A DNA stretch of 53,757 nucleotides from an uncultured Oscillibacter sp. (GCF_947654275.1 NZ_CANTJS010000019.1:1-53757); one strand, 5' to 3'. Shown: positions 1-8,836, numbered from the stretch's first letter. Notes: generated from the sequence alone by a model not told the origin. A program made the numbers and translations.

Positions 1-72
1 TCATATTTCCTATTTTATCTCTTTGAATCCAATTTTGCAAAATTGATTTCCGTGGGCTCCAGGGCCCGGCTC

Positions 73-101
73 TTGACGACGGGCGGCTCCGGGTATAAAA
101 T
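73..101 (+). promoter_or_regulatory. Putative sigma-A promoter of SLH protein gene
   Basis: A TTGACG -35 box (73-78) and a TAAAAT -10 box (96-101) are separated by 17 bases, 67 bases ahead of the SLH gene start. The match to the housekeeping consensus is good. No operator is visible. Confidence 0.55.
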
Positions 102-167
102 AAATGCGGAAAAATGCAGTAAAATTTCCGGCGGGCCTCCGCCGGACCGGAAGAAAGGAGATTTTTC

Positions 168-1592
168 ATGAAACGCTTTCTGACCATCCTGCTGGCAACC
201 CTGGCCCTGACGGCGGCGCTGTGCGTCTCCGCCTCCGCCTCCAGCTTCGACGGCGCGGCGGCGGAGCTGGCCGCCATCGGCATGCTCCGGGGCGACGGTA
301 ACGGCGGCTACGCCCTGGACAGCGCCCCCACCCGGACCCAGGCCGCCATCATGCTGGTGCGGCTCTACGGCGCGGAGGAGGAGGCCAAGGCCGCCTATGC
401 CTCCGGGGAGTTGAAATGCCCCTTCACCGACATGAACGAGACCGGGGCCCCCTACGCCGCGTGGCTGGCGGACAAGGGCCTTGCCAGCGGCACCAGCGCC
501 GGCGCCTTCGGCGGCTCCAATCCCTGCACCGCCAAGGCCTATACCATCTTCCTGCTCCGGGCCCTGGGCTATAAGGACGGCGAGGACTTCACCGCCGCCA
601 GCGCCCAGGAATTTGCCATGGGCCTGGGCCTGCTGGATACCTCCCTGTTCACCGGAAAATTCCTCCGGGACGACCTGGCGGCCATGACCTATCAGGCCCT
701 GGGCATGGACATGAAGGGCGGCGGGACCTACCTGCTGGCCAGCTTGATTGAGAGCGGAGCCGTGGACGCGGAGGCCGCCAGGCCCACCACTGAGAAGATC
801 GAGGCCTACCGGGCTCTCCAGGCCTCCGGCGCGGCGGCGGCCCAGGGGCTGGACGCCGACATCGACGCCAATATGAGCATTGGCCTTGTCCTCAAAGCCT
901 CCGATGCCTCTGTGAACATGGACGAGCAGGCGGCGGTCTCCGTCAAGGGCAGCATCCAGGCGATTCTGGACCAGGATTTCCAGATGGCTATGGATATGAC
1001 GGTCTCCATGAAGGCCGACGGCGTGACCGAGGAGGAAAAAGGGCAGTACTGGCTGAAGGACGGCGTGATGTATGTCCGTTCCGGCGAGGAGGCCTATCAG
1101 ATGCCCATGAATATGGGTATGGACTGGGAGGACTTCAAGACTCTGCTGGAGCAGTCCGCCGGGAAGGTCAGCCCCGCCATGCTTCCCTTCGTGGATTCCA
1201 TCGCCGTCCAGACCTCCGGTGAGAACACCGTCTGCACGCTGAAGCTGAACGACGCTTTCACGTCGATTGTGGACGGCCTGACGGCCTCGGTTCTGGATGT
1301 GTTGTCTGTGGAATCGGATATTCAGGCGGACCTGGATATCTCCATGGAGGGCAGTACCGTCACCTATACCATGGACAAGGACGGGGCGCTGAAGAGCGCC
1401 AGGGCTGACCTGACGCTGAAGGTGGAGATGACGGCCTCCGACAGTGAGGAGAGCCTGACGGCGGTCTTTACTGCGGATATGGATATGGACATGACCATCA
1501 AGGCAACGGGCAAGGACGTGAAAATCACCTTCCCGGATTTCTCCGGCTTTGAATCCCTGTACGGCGGGGCCGGCGGCGTGGAAGCCGCCTGA
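168..1592 (+). CDS. Secreted S-layer homology (SLH) domain protein
   Basis: This 474-residue protein starts with a typical signal peptide (KR at 2-3, hydrophobic stretch to about residue 24, AxA-like site near SASAS). Residues about 26-200 contain degenerate SLH-type repeats, seen as short 'IGMLRGDGNGGYALDSAPTR' and 'LVRLYG' motifs, which normally bind secondary cell wall polymers and hold proteins on the surface. The C-terminal half (about 205-465) is rich in beta-strand-like alternating residues and Asp/Met, and resembles the lipoprotein-type LppX/DUF6612-like folds found behind SLH domains; that resemblance is an inference. The start is fixed by AAGAAAGGAG 7 bases before ATG. A strong terminator follows the stop. 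The role is probably cell-wall associated, with unknown ligand. Confidence 0.8.
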   Translation: MKRFLTILLATLALTAALCVSASASSFDGAAAELAAIGMLRGDGNGGYALDSAPTRTQAAIMLVRLYGAEEEAKAAYASGELKCPFTDMNETGAPYAAWLADKGLASGTSAGAFGGSNPCTAKAYTIFLLRALGYKDGEDFTAASAQEFAMGLGLLDTSLFTGKFLRDDLAAMTYQALGMDMKGGGTYLLASLIESGAVDAEAARPTTEKIEAYRALQASGAAAAQGLDADIDANMSIGLVLKASDASVNMDEQAAVSVKGSIQAILDQDFQMAMDMTVSMKADGVTEEEKGQYWLKDGVMYVRSGEEAYQMPMNMGMDWEDFKTLLEQSAGKVSPAMLPFVDSIAVQTSGENTVCTLKLNDAFTSIVDGLTASVLDVLSVESDIQADLDISMEGSTVTYTMDKDGALKSARADLTLKVEMTASDSEESLTAVFTADMDMDMTIKATGKDVKITFPDFSGFESLYGGAGGVEAA

Positions 1593-1628
1593 CCCACGCC
1601 CGTTGGAACAAACACAGACCTGAAAAAA

Positions 1629-1660
1629 ACCAGGACCTCCCCCGGGAGGTCCTGGTTTTT
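1629..1660. terminator. Bidirectional terminator between SLH gene and trmD
   Basis: A 12-13 bp GC-rich hairpin (arms 1629-1641 and 1644-1656) is flanked by an A run on the left and a T run on the right, so it can stop transcription on both strands. The trmD stop codon (1660-1662) abuts the T run, so trmD ends directly at its own terminator. Confidence 0.85.
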
Positions 1661-2430
1661 CATTCCTGATTCCTGAGTTCCTCCGCCAGCTCGTCCCTGG
1701 CCTCCTGGAGGACCTTTTTCTCCGCTTTGGTGGTCAGCTGGCTTTCGTCGAATTTCTCGAAGAGGTCCGGGCGGCGGAGCATGGTCCGCTTGTAGCTCTC
1801 CTTCTTCCGCCAGGCGGCCACCTTCCCGTGGTCCCCGGAGAGGAGAATGTCCGGCACCGCCCTGTCATGCCAGACGGCGGGGCGGGAGTACTGGGGGTAC
1901 TCCAGCAGGCCGTTCCAGTGGGATTCCTCCTGAAAGCACTCTTCGTCTGGCAGCACCCCGGGCACCATGCGGCACACCGCGTCCGCCACCGCCATGGCGG
2001 GAATTTCCCCGCCGGTGAGGACGAAGTCCCCCATGGAGATCTCCTCGTCCACGCACTCGTCCAGAAAGCGCTGGTCCACCCCCTCATAGTGGCCGCAGAC
2101 CAGAATCAGGTGGTCGTACGTCTCTTTCAGCTCCCGGGCCACGGCCTGGGTGAAGGTCCGGCCGCAGGGGGAGAGGAAGATGGTCCGGCCCGGGCCGTGG
2201 GTCTCCGTCACATGGGCCCAGCAGCGGTAGAGGGGGTCCGCCTGCATCACCGCCCCCCGGCCCCCGCCGTAGGGGTAGTCGTCCACCTGCATCTGCTTGT
2301 TGGTGGTGTAGTCCCGAATCTGGTGGGTGCGGATGGCGATGTGGCCCCGCTCCTGGGCCCGGCCCAGGATGCTGACGTTCAGCATGGCGTCCACGGAGCC
2401 GGGAAAGAGGGTCAGAATGTCGATGTTCAT
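1660..2430 (-). CDS. trmD: tRNA (guanine-37-N1)-methyltransferase TrmD
   Basis: TrmD uses S-adenosylmethionine to methylate G37 next to the anticodon of tRNAs reading CNN codons, preventing +1 frameshifts. The 256-residue protein begins MNIDILTLFP, contains the knotted SPOUT core with the HYEGVDQRF and GDFVLTGGEIPA motifs, and has the usual family length. A longer open frame extends to 2991 but runs through rimM out of frame, so the start at 2430 is chosen: its ATG overlaps the rimM stop by four bases (ATGA), the classic translational coupling. The rimM-trmD order is conserved in bacteria. Confidence 0.97.
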   Translation of the reverse strand: MNIDILTLFPGSVDAMLNVSILGRAQERGHIAIRTHQIRDYTTNKQMQVDDYPYGGGRGAVMQADPLYRCWAHVTETHGPGRTIFLSPCGRTFTQAVARELKETYDHLILVCGHYEGVDQRFLDECVDEEISMGDFVLTGGEIPAMAVADAVCRMVPGVLPDEECFQEESHWNGLLEYPQYSRPAVWHDRAVPDILLSGDHGKVAAWRKKESYKRTMLRRPDLFEKFDESQLTTKAEKKVLQEARDELAEELRNQE

Positions 2431-2924
2431 GCGTCCAGGCCCTCCCAGACCCGTATGTCCATGCGGTTGTTTTCCATGTCGATGCTCAGGATAAAGGCGT
2501 CCTTCACCGCCGGGACCATAAACTCCTTCACGCCCCGGACGGTGTAGACCTTGCTGGCGGGGTAGGTCTCCACCGCCGTCAGCTCGCCCACGCATTCCCC
2601 CGTCTCGCCGTTGTAGACCTCCAGACCCAGCAGCTCGTCGTCGAACCACTCTCCGTCGGGCAGGTCCGCGTCCTCCCGGCGGATATACAGGTCTTTCCCC
2701 CGGAGGGCCTCGGCGGCGGTGCGGTCCTCCACGCCGGGGAGCTTCATCAGCACCGTCCCCTTGTGGACCCGGCAGGCCCCGGGCGTGACAGGCTGGCCGT
2801 CCATGTAAAAGGTGCGGAAGCGGGTCAGAAAATCCGGGTCCCCGTCCCGGGGCAGAACCCGCAGCTCCCCCCGGATGCCGTGGACGCCGACAATCCGGCC
2901 CGCCTGAATGGTTTCCAGCTTCAT
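2427..2924 (-). CDS. rimM: 16S rRNA processing / 30S maturation factor RimM
   Basis: RimM helps mature the 30S subunit and binds ribosomal protein uS19. The 165-residue protein has the N-terminal RimM beta-barrel (residues about 4-85, with the GxxxGxHGIRGELRV start motif) and the C-terminal PRC-barrel (about 93-163, with the EWFDDELLGLEVY motif). It overlaps trmD by four bases and is the first gene of the pair. The start follows an AAAAGGAGACC ribosome site. Length and motifs are normal for the family. Confidence 0.95.
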   Translation of the reverse strand: MKLETIQAGRIVGVHGIRGELRVLPRDGDPDFLTRFRTFYMDGQPVTPGACRVHKGTVLMKLPGVEDRTAAEALRGKDLYIRREDADLPDGEWFDDELLGLEVYNGETGECVGELTAVETYPASKVYTVRGVKEFMVPAVKDAFILSIDMENNRMDIRVWEGLDA

Positions 2925-3044
2925 GGAATGGTCTCCTTTTTCTCATTCGTATTTTCCCTGAAAGTATATCCCATTTTTCCCCTCCGGGCAACCCCGTTTT
3001 TCAGAATGTGAAAAAAGCAAAAAAAGCAAAAAAGGCAAAAAGGC

Positions 3045-3090
3045 AAAAAGGACGCGGGCCTGCCGGAGGAAGCCCCCGGCAGGTCCGCGT
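3045..3090 (-). terminator. Terminator downstream of udk
   Basis: A 15-bp GC-rich hairpin (arms 3052-3066 and 3076-3090) begins ten bases past the udk stop and is followed on the minus strand by T-rich sequence. Beyond it, 3010-3050 is a run of GCAAAAA-type units repeated about six times on the plus strand, so several T tracts lie in series. Confidence 0.75.
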
Positions 3091-3099
3091 TTCCCCGGC

Positions 3100-3717
3100 T
3101 TACGTCCGGTCGATGTGGTTCTGGATGCGCTGAATCATCATGTCCAGGGCCACCAGGTTGTGGCCCCCCTCCAGCACCACGATGTCCGCGTACTTCCGGG
3201 AGGGCTCTACATACTGCTCGTGCATGGGCTTCACCGTGGTCAGGTACTGGGTCACCACGGAGCGGAGGGTCCGGCCCCGCTCCTCCACATCCCGGAGGCA
3301 GCGGCGCAGGATGCGCTCGTCGGCGTCGGTCTCCACGAAGATTTTGATGTCGAACATCTCCCGCAGGTCCGGGTCCTGGAAAATCAGAATGCCCTCCACA
3401 ATCAGCACCTTGGTGGGGAAGATTTCCACTGTCTCATCGGTGCGGTTGTGGTCCACGTAGGAGTACACCGGGCAGCGGATGGACCGTCCCGCCTTCAGCT
3501 CCCTCAGATGCTCCACCAGCAGGTCCGTGTCGAAGGCGTCCGGGTGGTCGTAGTTCTGGCGGGCCCGCTCCTCGTAGGTTTTGCCCTCCTGACGCTTGTA
3601 ATAGCTGTCGTGTCCGATGACGGTGACCTCGGCCCCGAAGTGGTCCTTCAGGTGCCGGGTCAGCGTGGTCTTTCCGGAGCCTGTGCCTCCGGCGATGCCG
3701 ATTAAAATTGCGCTCAT
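3100..3717 (-). CDS. udk: Uridine kinase
   Basis: Uridine kinase phosphorylates uridine and cytidine for pyrimidine salvage. The 205-residue protein has the P-loop GIAGGTGSGKTT at about residues 7-18, the family motifs HDSYYK (about 36) and YDHPDAFD (about 56), and the NTP-binding FPTKVLIVEGILIF segment near 100. Length is normal. It stands alone between a terminator and a repeat-rich intergenic region; another pyrimidine salvage gene, upp, lies 15 kb away. Confidence 0.95.
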   Translation of the reverse strand: MSAILIGIAGGTGSGKTTLTRHLKDHFGAEVTVIGHDSYYKRQEGKTYEERARQNYDHPDAFDTDLLVEHLRELKAGRSIRCPVYSYVDHNRTDETVEIFPTKVLIVEGILIFQDPDLREMFDIKIFVETDADERILRRCLRDVEERGRTLRSVVTQYLTTVKPMHEQYVEPSRKYADIVVLEGGHNLVALDMMIQRIQNHIDRT

Positions 3718-3874
3718 AGCTTCCAGCCCTCCCGCCGTTTTCTGATATCCTCTATCTTAAATGTCCGGCGGCGAAAAAGCAAGGAGCAGAGGGGATTTTT
3801 AAAAATTTTGCCGGCTCCCGGGGATTTTTGCCGGAAACGCCCTTGACTGCGGCGGTGAAACTGGGTATGATATA

Positions 3875-4037
3875 AGAACCCGTATTCGCAACCGCTGCAC
3901 GCCGTCTGGCCGGTCTTTTTCCCATCATACTGCGTCGATTTCCCTTGCCATACGTCAGTATGGCTGCGGAAAATCTTCTTGTCTGACGGGAAAAGTCCTC
4001 GCCCGTCCGGCATCCCCCGGCTGTGAATACAGGTTCT
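3875..4037. repeat. MITE-like repeat family A, copy 1
   Basis: A 163-bp element starts AGAACCCGTATTCGCAACCG and ends with CGGCTGTGAATACAGGTTCT, which are near-perfect terminal inverted repeats of each other. It contains no gene. The interior holds a second inverted motif built on CGTCAG and CTGACG. Copy 2 follows one base later and copy 3 lies at 14226-14399. Together with copy 2 it fills most of the 520-base gap between udk and the next gene. Confidence 0.75.
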
Positions 4038-4038
4038 A

Positions 4039-4160
4039 AGAACCCGTATTCACGTCCGCTGAACGCTGCCTGGGCGTTTTTTCCGCCATACCGCGCCAAT
4101 CACAGGACTGCCGCGGAAACGCCCTCTGTCCGGCGGCCTCCGGCTGTGCATACAGATTCT
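4039..4160. repeat. MITE-like repeat family A, copy 2 (shortened)
   Basis: This 122-bp copy starts with AGAACCCGTATTCACG and ends TGTGCATACAGATTCT, in tandem with copy 1. It lacks about 40 bp of the interior, so it is probably an internal deletion derivative. Confidence 0.7.
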
Positions 4161-4237
4161 GACATACCGACGAAATACGCTCCGCCGGACCCCCGGCGGC
4201 AGGCCGATCCATCATCAATGATTCGGGAGGACAAGCC

Positions 4238-5293
4238 ATGGCTATGAAGCGCTGCCCCGTCTGCGGGGAGAGATATTCCGATACTTATAAGGACTGCCCC
4301 TTCTGCGAGGAAGAGGAGCTTTGGGAAGAGGAGGAGCCCCGCCGCCCCAGCCGGGGCAGCCGCCGTTCCTCTCAGTTCAGCCTGGTCACACCCATACTGA
4401 TCGTGCTGATTGTGCTGATGTCCGCCCTGCTGGTCTACCTGCTCTACGGCGACCAGATTGCCGGAAAGCTGGGCGGGGACAAGGACCCCGGCGATTCAAA
4501 GCCCGGCGTCTCCCAGCCTGTGGAGCCCAAGCCCGGCGGCAATGAGCCCGCCGGAAGCACGGAGCCCTCCGGCGACGGCAGCGAGCCCGCCGGCAGCAAC
4601 GAGCCCGCCGGGAACACGGAGCCCTCCGGCGGCGGCAATGAGCCTGCCGGAAGCACAGACGGCGATTCAGGCCAGACCGGCGTCATGCCCGAGGGACCGG
4701 ATTCGGGCGCTTCCGGCAACGCCGGAGACGCGGGCGGGAGCACCGGGACCTCGGGAAGCGGCGGGTCCAGCTACGCGTCCCTCTCCCAGCTCCCCGGAGG
4801 ACTGACCCTCAGCAACCCGGATTTCACCCGCTCCGTCAGCGAGGGCGTCTACAGGCTCCGGGTCTCCGGCGGCTCCGGGTCCTATACCTGGGTCAGCGAG
4901 AACCCGGCCATCGCCACGGTGGACAAGGACGGAAATGTGACCCCCGTGTCCGCGGGCATGGTCCACATCCTGGCCACCGACGGCAGCAAGAAAGTCATCG
5001 GCATCGTCCGGGTTACCGGCGGCAGCGCCCCGGCCTCCACAGGCAGTTCCGGCGGCTCCAGCGGCTCTGGCGGGGCCAACAAGCTGAACCGGGAGGACAT
5101 GACCCTCGCGGTGGGCGAGAGCTGGAAACTGACCCTCAGCGGCGTCACCTCCACGCTGACCTGGCATGTGAGCGACAGCGGCATCGCCACCGTCGGCGGA
5201 GACGGCACCGTCACCGGCGTCAGCAAGGGCATGACCACCGTCACGGTGTCCTGGGATGGGCAGTCCCGGTCCTGTATCGTGCGGGTCAAATAA
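4238..5293 (+). CDS. Zinc-ribbon membrane protein with two bacterial Ig-like (BIG2) domains
   Basis: The 351-residue protein opens with a short zinc ribbon (CPVCGERYSDTYKDCPFCEE, two CxxC pairs, residues 5-24), then an acidic and arginine-rich linker, one membrane helix (about 48-70), a low-complexity Pro/Gly/Glu linker of EPAGS/EPSG repeats (about 85-185), and two BIG2-like domains (about 190-262 and 282-350) with the ENPAIATVDKDGNVTPVSAG and DSGIATVGGDGTVTGVSKG signatures. Topology suggests a cytoplasmic zinc ribbon and an outside Ig-like region. GGAGGAC precedes ATG at 4238; ATG at 4244 is an alternative. Function is unknown; adhesion or wall sensing is possible. Confidence 0.8.
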   Translation: MAMKRCPVCGERYSDTYKDCPFCEEEELWEEEEPRRPSRGSRRSSQFSLVTPILIVLIVLMSALLVYLLYGDQIAGKLGGDKDPGDSKPGVSQPVEPKPGGNEPAGSTEPSGDGSEPAGSNEPAGNTEPSGGGNEPAGSTDGDSGQTGVMPEGPDSGASGNAGDAGGSTGTSGSGGSSYASLSQLPGGLTLSNPDFTRSVSEGVYRLRVSGGSGSYTWVSENPAIATVDKDGNVTPVSAGMVHILATDGSKKVIGIVRVTGGSAPASTGSSGGSSGSGGANKLNREDMTLAVGESWKLTLSGVTSTLTWHVSDSGIATVGGDGTVTGVSKGMTTVTVSWDGQSRSCIVRVK

Positions 5294-5300
5294 ATAAACA

Positions 5301-5336
5301 GACCCCGGACGCGTCTCAAACGTCCGGGGTCTTCTT
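5301..5336. terminator. Bidirectional terminator
   Basis: An 11-bp hairpin (arms 5301-5311 and 5321-5331) followed by TTCTT serves the BIG2 gene on the plus strand and, with T-rich sequence on the other side, the minus-strand gene ending at 5348. Confidence 0.75.
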
Positions 5337-5347
5337 GCGGAATGCGG

Positions 5348-5980
5348 TCACTTCTTTTTCTTCTCTGACTTCACCTGCTCCGCCAGGGCCAGGGCGTCCT
5401 GGACCTCCTGGCAGCAGTCCTCGTAAAACTTCGCCTGCCGAAGATTCTCAAAAGACGCCTCCACTTGGCTTTGAGAGGTCACAAAATTCTTGTTCATACT
5501 GCACAGCTCCTTGCAGCAGCGGTCGATCTCCTGCCACAGCGCCAGAACGGCACGGGTCCGCTCCTCGCCGCCGCTGGGGTCGGTGCGGCTCAGGAACCAG
5601 AATTCACCGCTCAGAAGGGACTCGTCGCCTTTGCGCCAGCGTTCCGGATTTGCGATGGACTGCTTTTGCCGGGCCAAAAAAGAGTTCCGCTTTTTCCCCC
5701 ATCCCTCAGGAGGCACAAAGAGGAGCCAGGCGGCGTCGATACAGTCCATGATATGCGCTCCCGACGGAATGGAGGCAAAGACCTCCACCTTTTTCTGCGC
5801 CGCCTGCTGCTGGCTTCTCGTGCCGGCTGCGCCGCTCAGATCCTTGGCAAGCTCCAGCATCTGCGTCACGAAACAGACCGCCACCAGGCCCACTGCCGCC
5901 ACCACGGCCAGCGGCCCAAGGAAGGGGAGCAGCACCAACGCCAGCAGAACGCCTCCCGCGATTGTCAGGACTGTTTTCAT
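5348..5980 (-). CDS. Hypothetical membrane-anchored protein
   Basis: I do not recognise this 210-residue protein. Residues about 4-45 form one long or two short hydrophobic helices (the AGGVLLALVLLPFLGP and AVVAAVGLVAVCFV stretches). The remainder is soluble-looking, with helices near 120-205 rich in Glu, Gln and Lys, several Cys residues (CC at about 155 and 188), and a lysine-rich C-terminus. The ATG is preceded by AGGGAGGAAC. It is a single gene between two convergent or divergent units. It is likely anchored in the membrane with a cytoplasmic helical domain. Confidence 0.65.
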   Translation of the reverse strand: MKTVLTIAGGVLLALVLLPFLGPLAVVAAVGLVAVCFVTQMLELAKDLSGAAGTRSQQQAAQKKVEVFASIPSGAHIMDCIDAAWLLFVPPEGWGKKRNSFLARQKQSIANPERWRKGDESLLSGEFWFLSRTDPSGGEERTRAVLALWQEIDRCCKELCSMNKNFVTSQSQVEASFENLRQAKFYEDCCQEVQDALALAEQVKSEKKKK

Positions 5981-6147
5981 ACAGGTTCCTCCCTTGAAGC
6001 TGTCCGGAATTGGATCACTTCGCCAAATTTTCTTCCAAACTATTATATATATATGTATATATTGTCAAGTCCTTGGCGCCGGGCTTTCCCGGTCTCTCAA
6101 AATGACCGCCTCTCTCCGCCGGAAAGGAAATTTTACGATTCCTTCAT

Positions 6148-6175
6148 TGTCTCCCGGCGGAAATCGTGATATGAT
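6148..6175 (+). promoter_or_regulatory. Putative promoter of the ABC exporter gene
   Basis: TTGTCT (6148-6153) and TATGAT (6170-6175) are 16 bases apart and lie 38 bases before the ABC transporter start. The region just upstream (6040-6065) is an AT-only run of alternating TA. Confidence 0.5.
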
Positions 6176-6213
6176 ACACTGGATATGATTGAATATGGAA
6201 AAGGAGCCGTTTT

Positions 6214-7965
6214 ATGACCACTCAGGATTTTCAGAGAAGCTCTCCCCTGCGGATCTTCCTCTCATACTTCAGGCCTCACAGGCGTCTGTTCCTCATGGAC
6301 CTGGGCTGCGCCCTGCTGATTTCTCTCATCGACCTGACCTTTCCTGCGGTGTCCCGCTGGTGCATGTACGAGCTGCTGCCCCAGAGCGCCTACAGCGCCT
6401 TTTTCGCCGTCATGGCGGTGGTGTTTCTGGCCTTTGCCCTCCGGGCGCTGCTGACCTATGTGATCTGCTATTGGGGCCACACCTTCGGCATCCTGGTGGA
6501 GGCGGACATCCGACACGACCTCTTCCGCCACATGCAGGAGCTCAGCTTTGACTACTATGACCGCAACCGCACCGGCCAGCTTATGAGCCGCCTGACGGCG
6601 GACCTCTTCGACATCACGGAGCTGGCCCACCACGGCCCGGAGGACATTTTTATTTCCGGCGTCACCATTCTGGGTTCTTTAATCATCATGTTCACCATTC
6701 AGTGGCGGCTGGCCCTGGTGGTGGCCGTCATCCTGCCCATCTTTTTCCTTGTGGTCTGGAGCTGCCGGAAGTCCATGAGCGCCGCTTCCGCCGCCGTGAA
6801 GCAGCGGACCGCCGTCATCAACTCCGATATCGAGTCCGGCCTCTCCGGCATCCGCACCGCCAAGGCCTTCGCCAACGAGGAAGCGGAGCTTCGGAAATTC
6901 GACAGCTCCAACGACAGCTTCAAGACCTCCAAACGGGCCTTCCACAAGGCCATGGGCCGGTTCAACGCCACCATGGAGTTCTTCCTCTGCATCCTCTCCG
7001 CGGCGGTGATTGCCGCCGGCGGCTTCCTCATCATGGAAGGGCAGCTGGACACCGTGGACCTCATCACCTTCAGCCTGTATATCACCACCTTCGTGAATCC
7101 GGTGCGCAAGCTCTCCAATTTTGCCGAGCTCTTCGCCAACGGCACGGCGGGCCTGGGCCGCTTCATCGAGCTCATGCGGGAGGAGCCCGCCCTGAAGGAC
7201 GCACCCGGCGCCCGGCATCTGCCCCGGGTGGAGGGCCGCATCGATGTGGACCACGTCAGCTTTGCCTACAAGGATGATCTGGCGGTGCTCCGGGACGTGG
7301 ACCTCCACATCCGGCCCGGCGAGACCGTGGCGGTGGTGGGCCCCTCCGGCGGCGGCAAGTCCACCCTCTGCCAGCTGATTCCCCGGTTCTACGACGTGAC
7401 GGAGGGAGCCGTCCGCCTGGACGGCAGCGACGTCCGCTCCGTCACCCAGGAGTCCCTGCGGCAGAACGTGGGCGTGGTGCAGCAGGACGTGTTCCTCTTC
7501 GCCGCCAGCATTCTGGAGAACATCCGCTACGGCCGCCCCGGCGCTTCCGAGGAGGAGGTGGCCCGGGCCGCCCGGATGGCGGAGATTTACGACGATATCG
7601 TGGCCATGCCCGAGGGCTTCAACACCTACGTGGGCGAACGGGGGGCCCTCCTCTCCGGCGGGCAGAAGCAGCGCATCTCCATCGCCCGCATCTTCCTGAA
7701 GGACCCGCCGGTTCTGATTCTGGACGAGGCCACCTCCGCCCTGGACAGCGTGACGGAGGCCAAACTCCAGGAGGCCTTTGAAAAGCTCTCCCAGGGCCGC
7801 ACCACCATCATCATTGCCCACCGGCTGTCCACCGTCCGCAATGCCGACCGCATCGCCGTGGTGGAGGAGGGCAGAATCGTGGAGCTGGGGTCTCACGATG
7901 AGCTGATGGCGAAGGACGGGGCCTATGCCGCCCTGGTCCGGACCCAGGAGCTGCGCCATGGATAA
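6214..7965 (+). CDS. ABC exporter, fused permease and ATPase (MsbA/MdlB type)
   Basis: The 583-residue half transporter has a type I ABC exporter membrane domain (residues about 15-310, six predicted helices) and a nucleotide-binding domain (about 340-580). In the latter are Walker A GPSGGGKSTLC (about 376), the Q-loop VVQQDVFLFAAS, the signature LSGGQKQR, Walker B VLILDEATSALD and the H-loop IIIAHRLSTV. Such proteins work as dimers exporting lipids, peptides or drugs; the substrate cannot be told from sequence. The start follows AAAAGGAGCCG. It overlaps the following ylmH-like gene by eight bases, so the two are cotranscribed. Confidence 0.92.
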   Translation: MTTQDFQRSSPLRIFLSYFRPHRRLFLMDLGCALLISLIDLTFPAVSRWCMYELLPQSAYSAFFAVMAVVFLAFALRALLTYVICYWGHTFGILVEADIRHDLFRHMQELSFDYYDRNRTGQLMSRLTADLFDITELAHHGPEDIFISGVTILGSLIIMFTIQWRLALVVAVILPIFFLVVWSCRKSMSAASAAVKQRTAVINSDIESGLSGIRTAKAFANEEAELRKFDSSNDSFKTSKRAFHKAMGRFNATMEFFLCILSAAVIAAGGFLIMEGQLDTVDLITFSLYITTFVNPVRKLSNFAELFANGTAGLGRFIELMREEPALKDAPGARHLPRVEGRIDVDHVSFAYKDDLAVLRDVDLHIRPGETVAVVGPSGGGKSTLCQLIPRFYDVTEGAVRLDGSDVRSVTQESLRQNVGVVQQDVFLFAASILENIRYGRPGASEEEVARAARMAEIYDDIVAMPEGFNTYVGERGALLSGGQKQRISIARIFLKDPPVLILDEATSALDSVTEAKLQEAFEKLSQGRTTIIIAHRLSTVRNADRIAVVEEGRIVELGSHDELMAKDGAYAALVRTQELRHG

Positions 7966-8749
7966 GGGGGCGATGCTGGACCGTCTGGGTCTCACCGGCG
8001 AGGACCGTCTGACCCTGGCCAAGGTGCTGGACAGGGCGGAGCAGGCGTCAGGGCGGAACATCCCCGCCGCCACGGATTTTCTGAGCCCCCAGCAGCGGGC
8101 CCAGGCCCTGGACCTGCTGCGGCTGGCGGGAATCTCCGAGACGGCCTATGTCTGTCAGGGGGGCTATGAGGGGGCGGAGCGGCAGATTTTCCAGTTCCTT
8201 CCCGACTGGCTGGAGCCGGAAAACGCCGAATCCCCCATCCGCTGCCTCCGGGCCGCGTACCGGGAGGAGGACAAACTGACCCACCGGGATCTTCTGGGCA
8301 GTCTCATGGGAATGGGCATCGTCCGGGAAAAGGTGGGGGATCTTCTGGTAGGGCCCGGCAGCGCCGATCTGCTGGTATTGGAGGGCGTCGGGGATTACCT
8401 GCTGCAAAACTGGTCCTCCGCAGGGCGGGCGAAGCTCCATGTGTCGGCCATCCAGCCGGAAAACCTCCACATTCCCGCGGTCCGGCGGAAGGAGGTCCGG
8501 GACACGGTGTCCTCACTCCGGCTGGACACGGTGGCGGCCTCCGGCTTCCGCATGGCCCGGGGAAAGGCCGCCGGCCTCATTGAGAGCGGAAGGGTGCAGC
8601 TGAACTGGCGGGAGTGCGTGAAGCCGGACAAGCTCCTCAGTCCGGGGGATGTGGTGTCTGCCCGGGGCTTCGGGAAGTTCCAGCTCAGCGAGGTGGGAGG
8701 CCTGACCCGGAAGGGGAGAGTTTCCATTGTGCTCCAGGTCTACGTCTGA
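7958..8749 (+). CDS. YlmH-family S4-domain RNA-binding protein
   Basis: The 263-residue protein matches the YlmH family, with an N-terminal YlmH-type domain (about 5-180, DFLSPQQRAQALDLL and GLLGSL-like motifs) and an S4 RNA-binding domain (about 180-245, with RLDTVAASGFRMARGKAAGLI and VNW-like motifs). YlmH binds ribosomes or tRNA and has been linked to rescue of stalled translation and to cell division loci in Firmicutes. Here it sits outside the usual ylm/sepF cluster, overlapping the ABC exporter stop by eight bases. ATG at 7958 is chosen over an upstream in-frame start at 7925 inside the ABC gene. Confidence 0.85.
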   Translation: MDKGAMLDRLGLTGEDRLTLAKVLDRAEQASGRNIPAATDFLSPQQRAQALDLLRLAGISETAYVCQGGYEGAERQIFQFLPDWLEPENAESPIRCLRAAYREEDKLTHRDLLGSLMGMGIVREKVGDLLVGPGSADLLVLEGVGDYLLQNWSSAGRAKLHVSAIQPENLHIPAVRRKEVRDTVSSLRLDTVAASGFRMARGKAAGLIESGRVQLNWRECVKPDKLLSPGDVVSARGFGKFQLSEVGGLTRKGRVSIVLQVYV

Positions 8750-8836
8750 GAGTGGAGAGTGGAGAGTTGAGAGTTGAGAGTGAAGATGATGAGGGGTTTT
8801 CCGTTCCTGATAAAATTTCTGCCCCTCATTTCTGAT
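8748..8836. repeat. Heptamer repeat array with inverted arms
   Basis: Tandem GAGAGTG/GAGAGTT units run from 8748 to about 8785, followed by an inverted pair ATGAGGGG (8788-8795) and CCCCTCAT (8822-8829). The array begins on the ylmH stop codon. Similar arrays occur at 15486, 18771, 33024 and 41188. Confidence 0.7.

Noticed and set aside
1660..2991. A 443-residue frame covering trmD and beyond
   Set aside because: The upstream part is rimM read in another frame; the trmD start with ATGA overlap to rimM is clear.
3010..3050. AT-rich GCAAAAA repeats as a promoter
   Set aside because: They have no spaced -35/-10 pair and sit where they act as T tracts behind the udk terminator hairpin.
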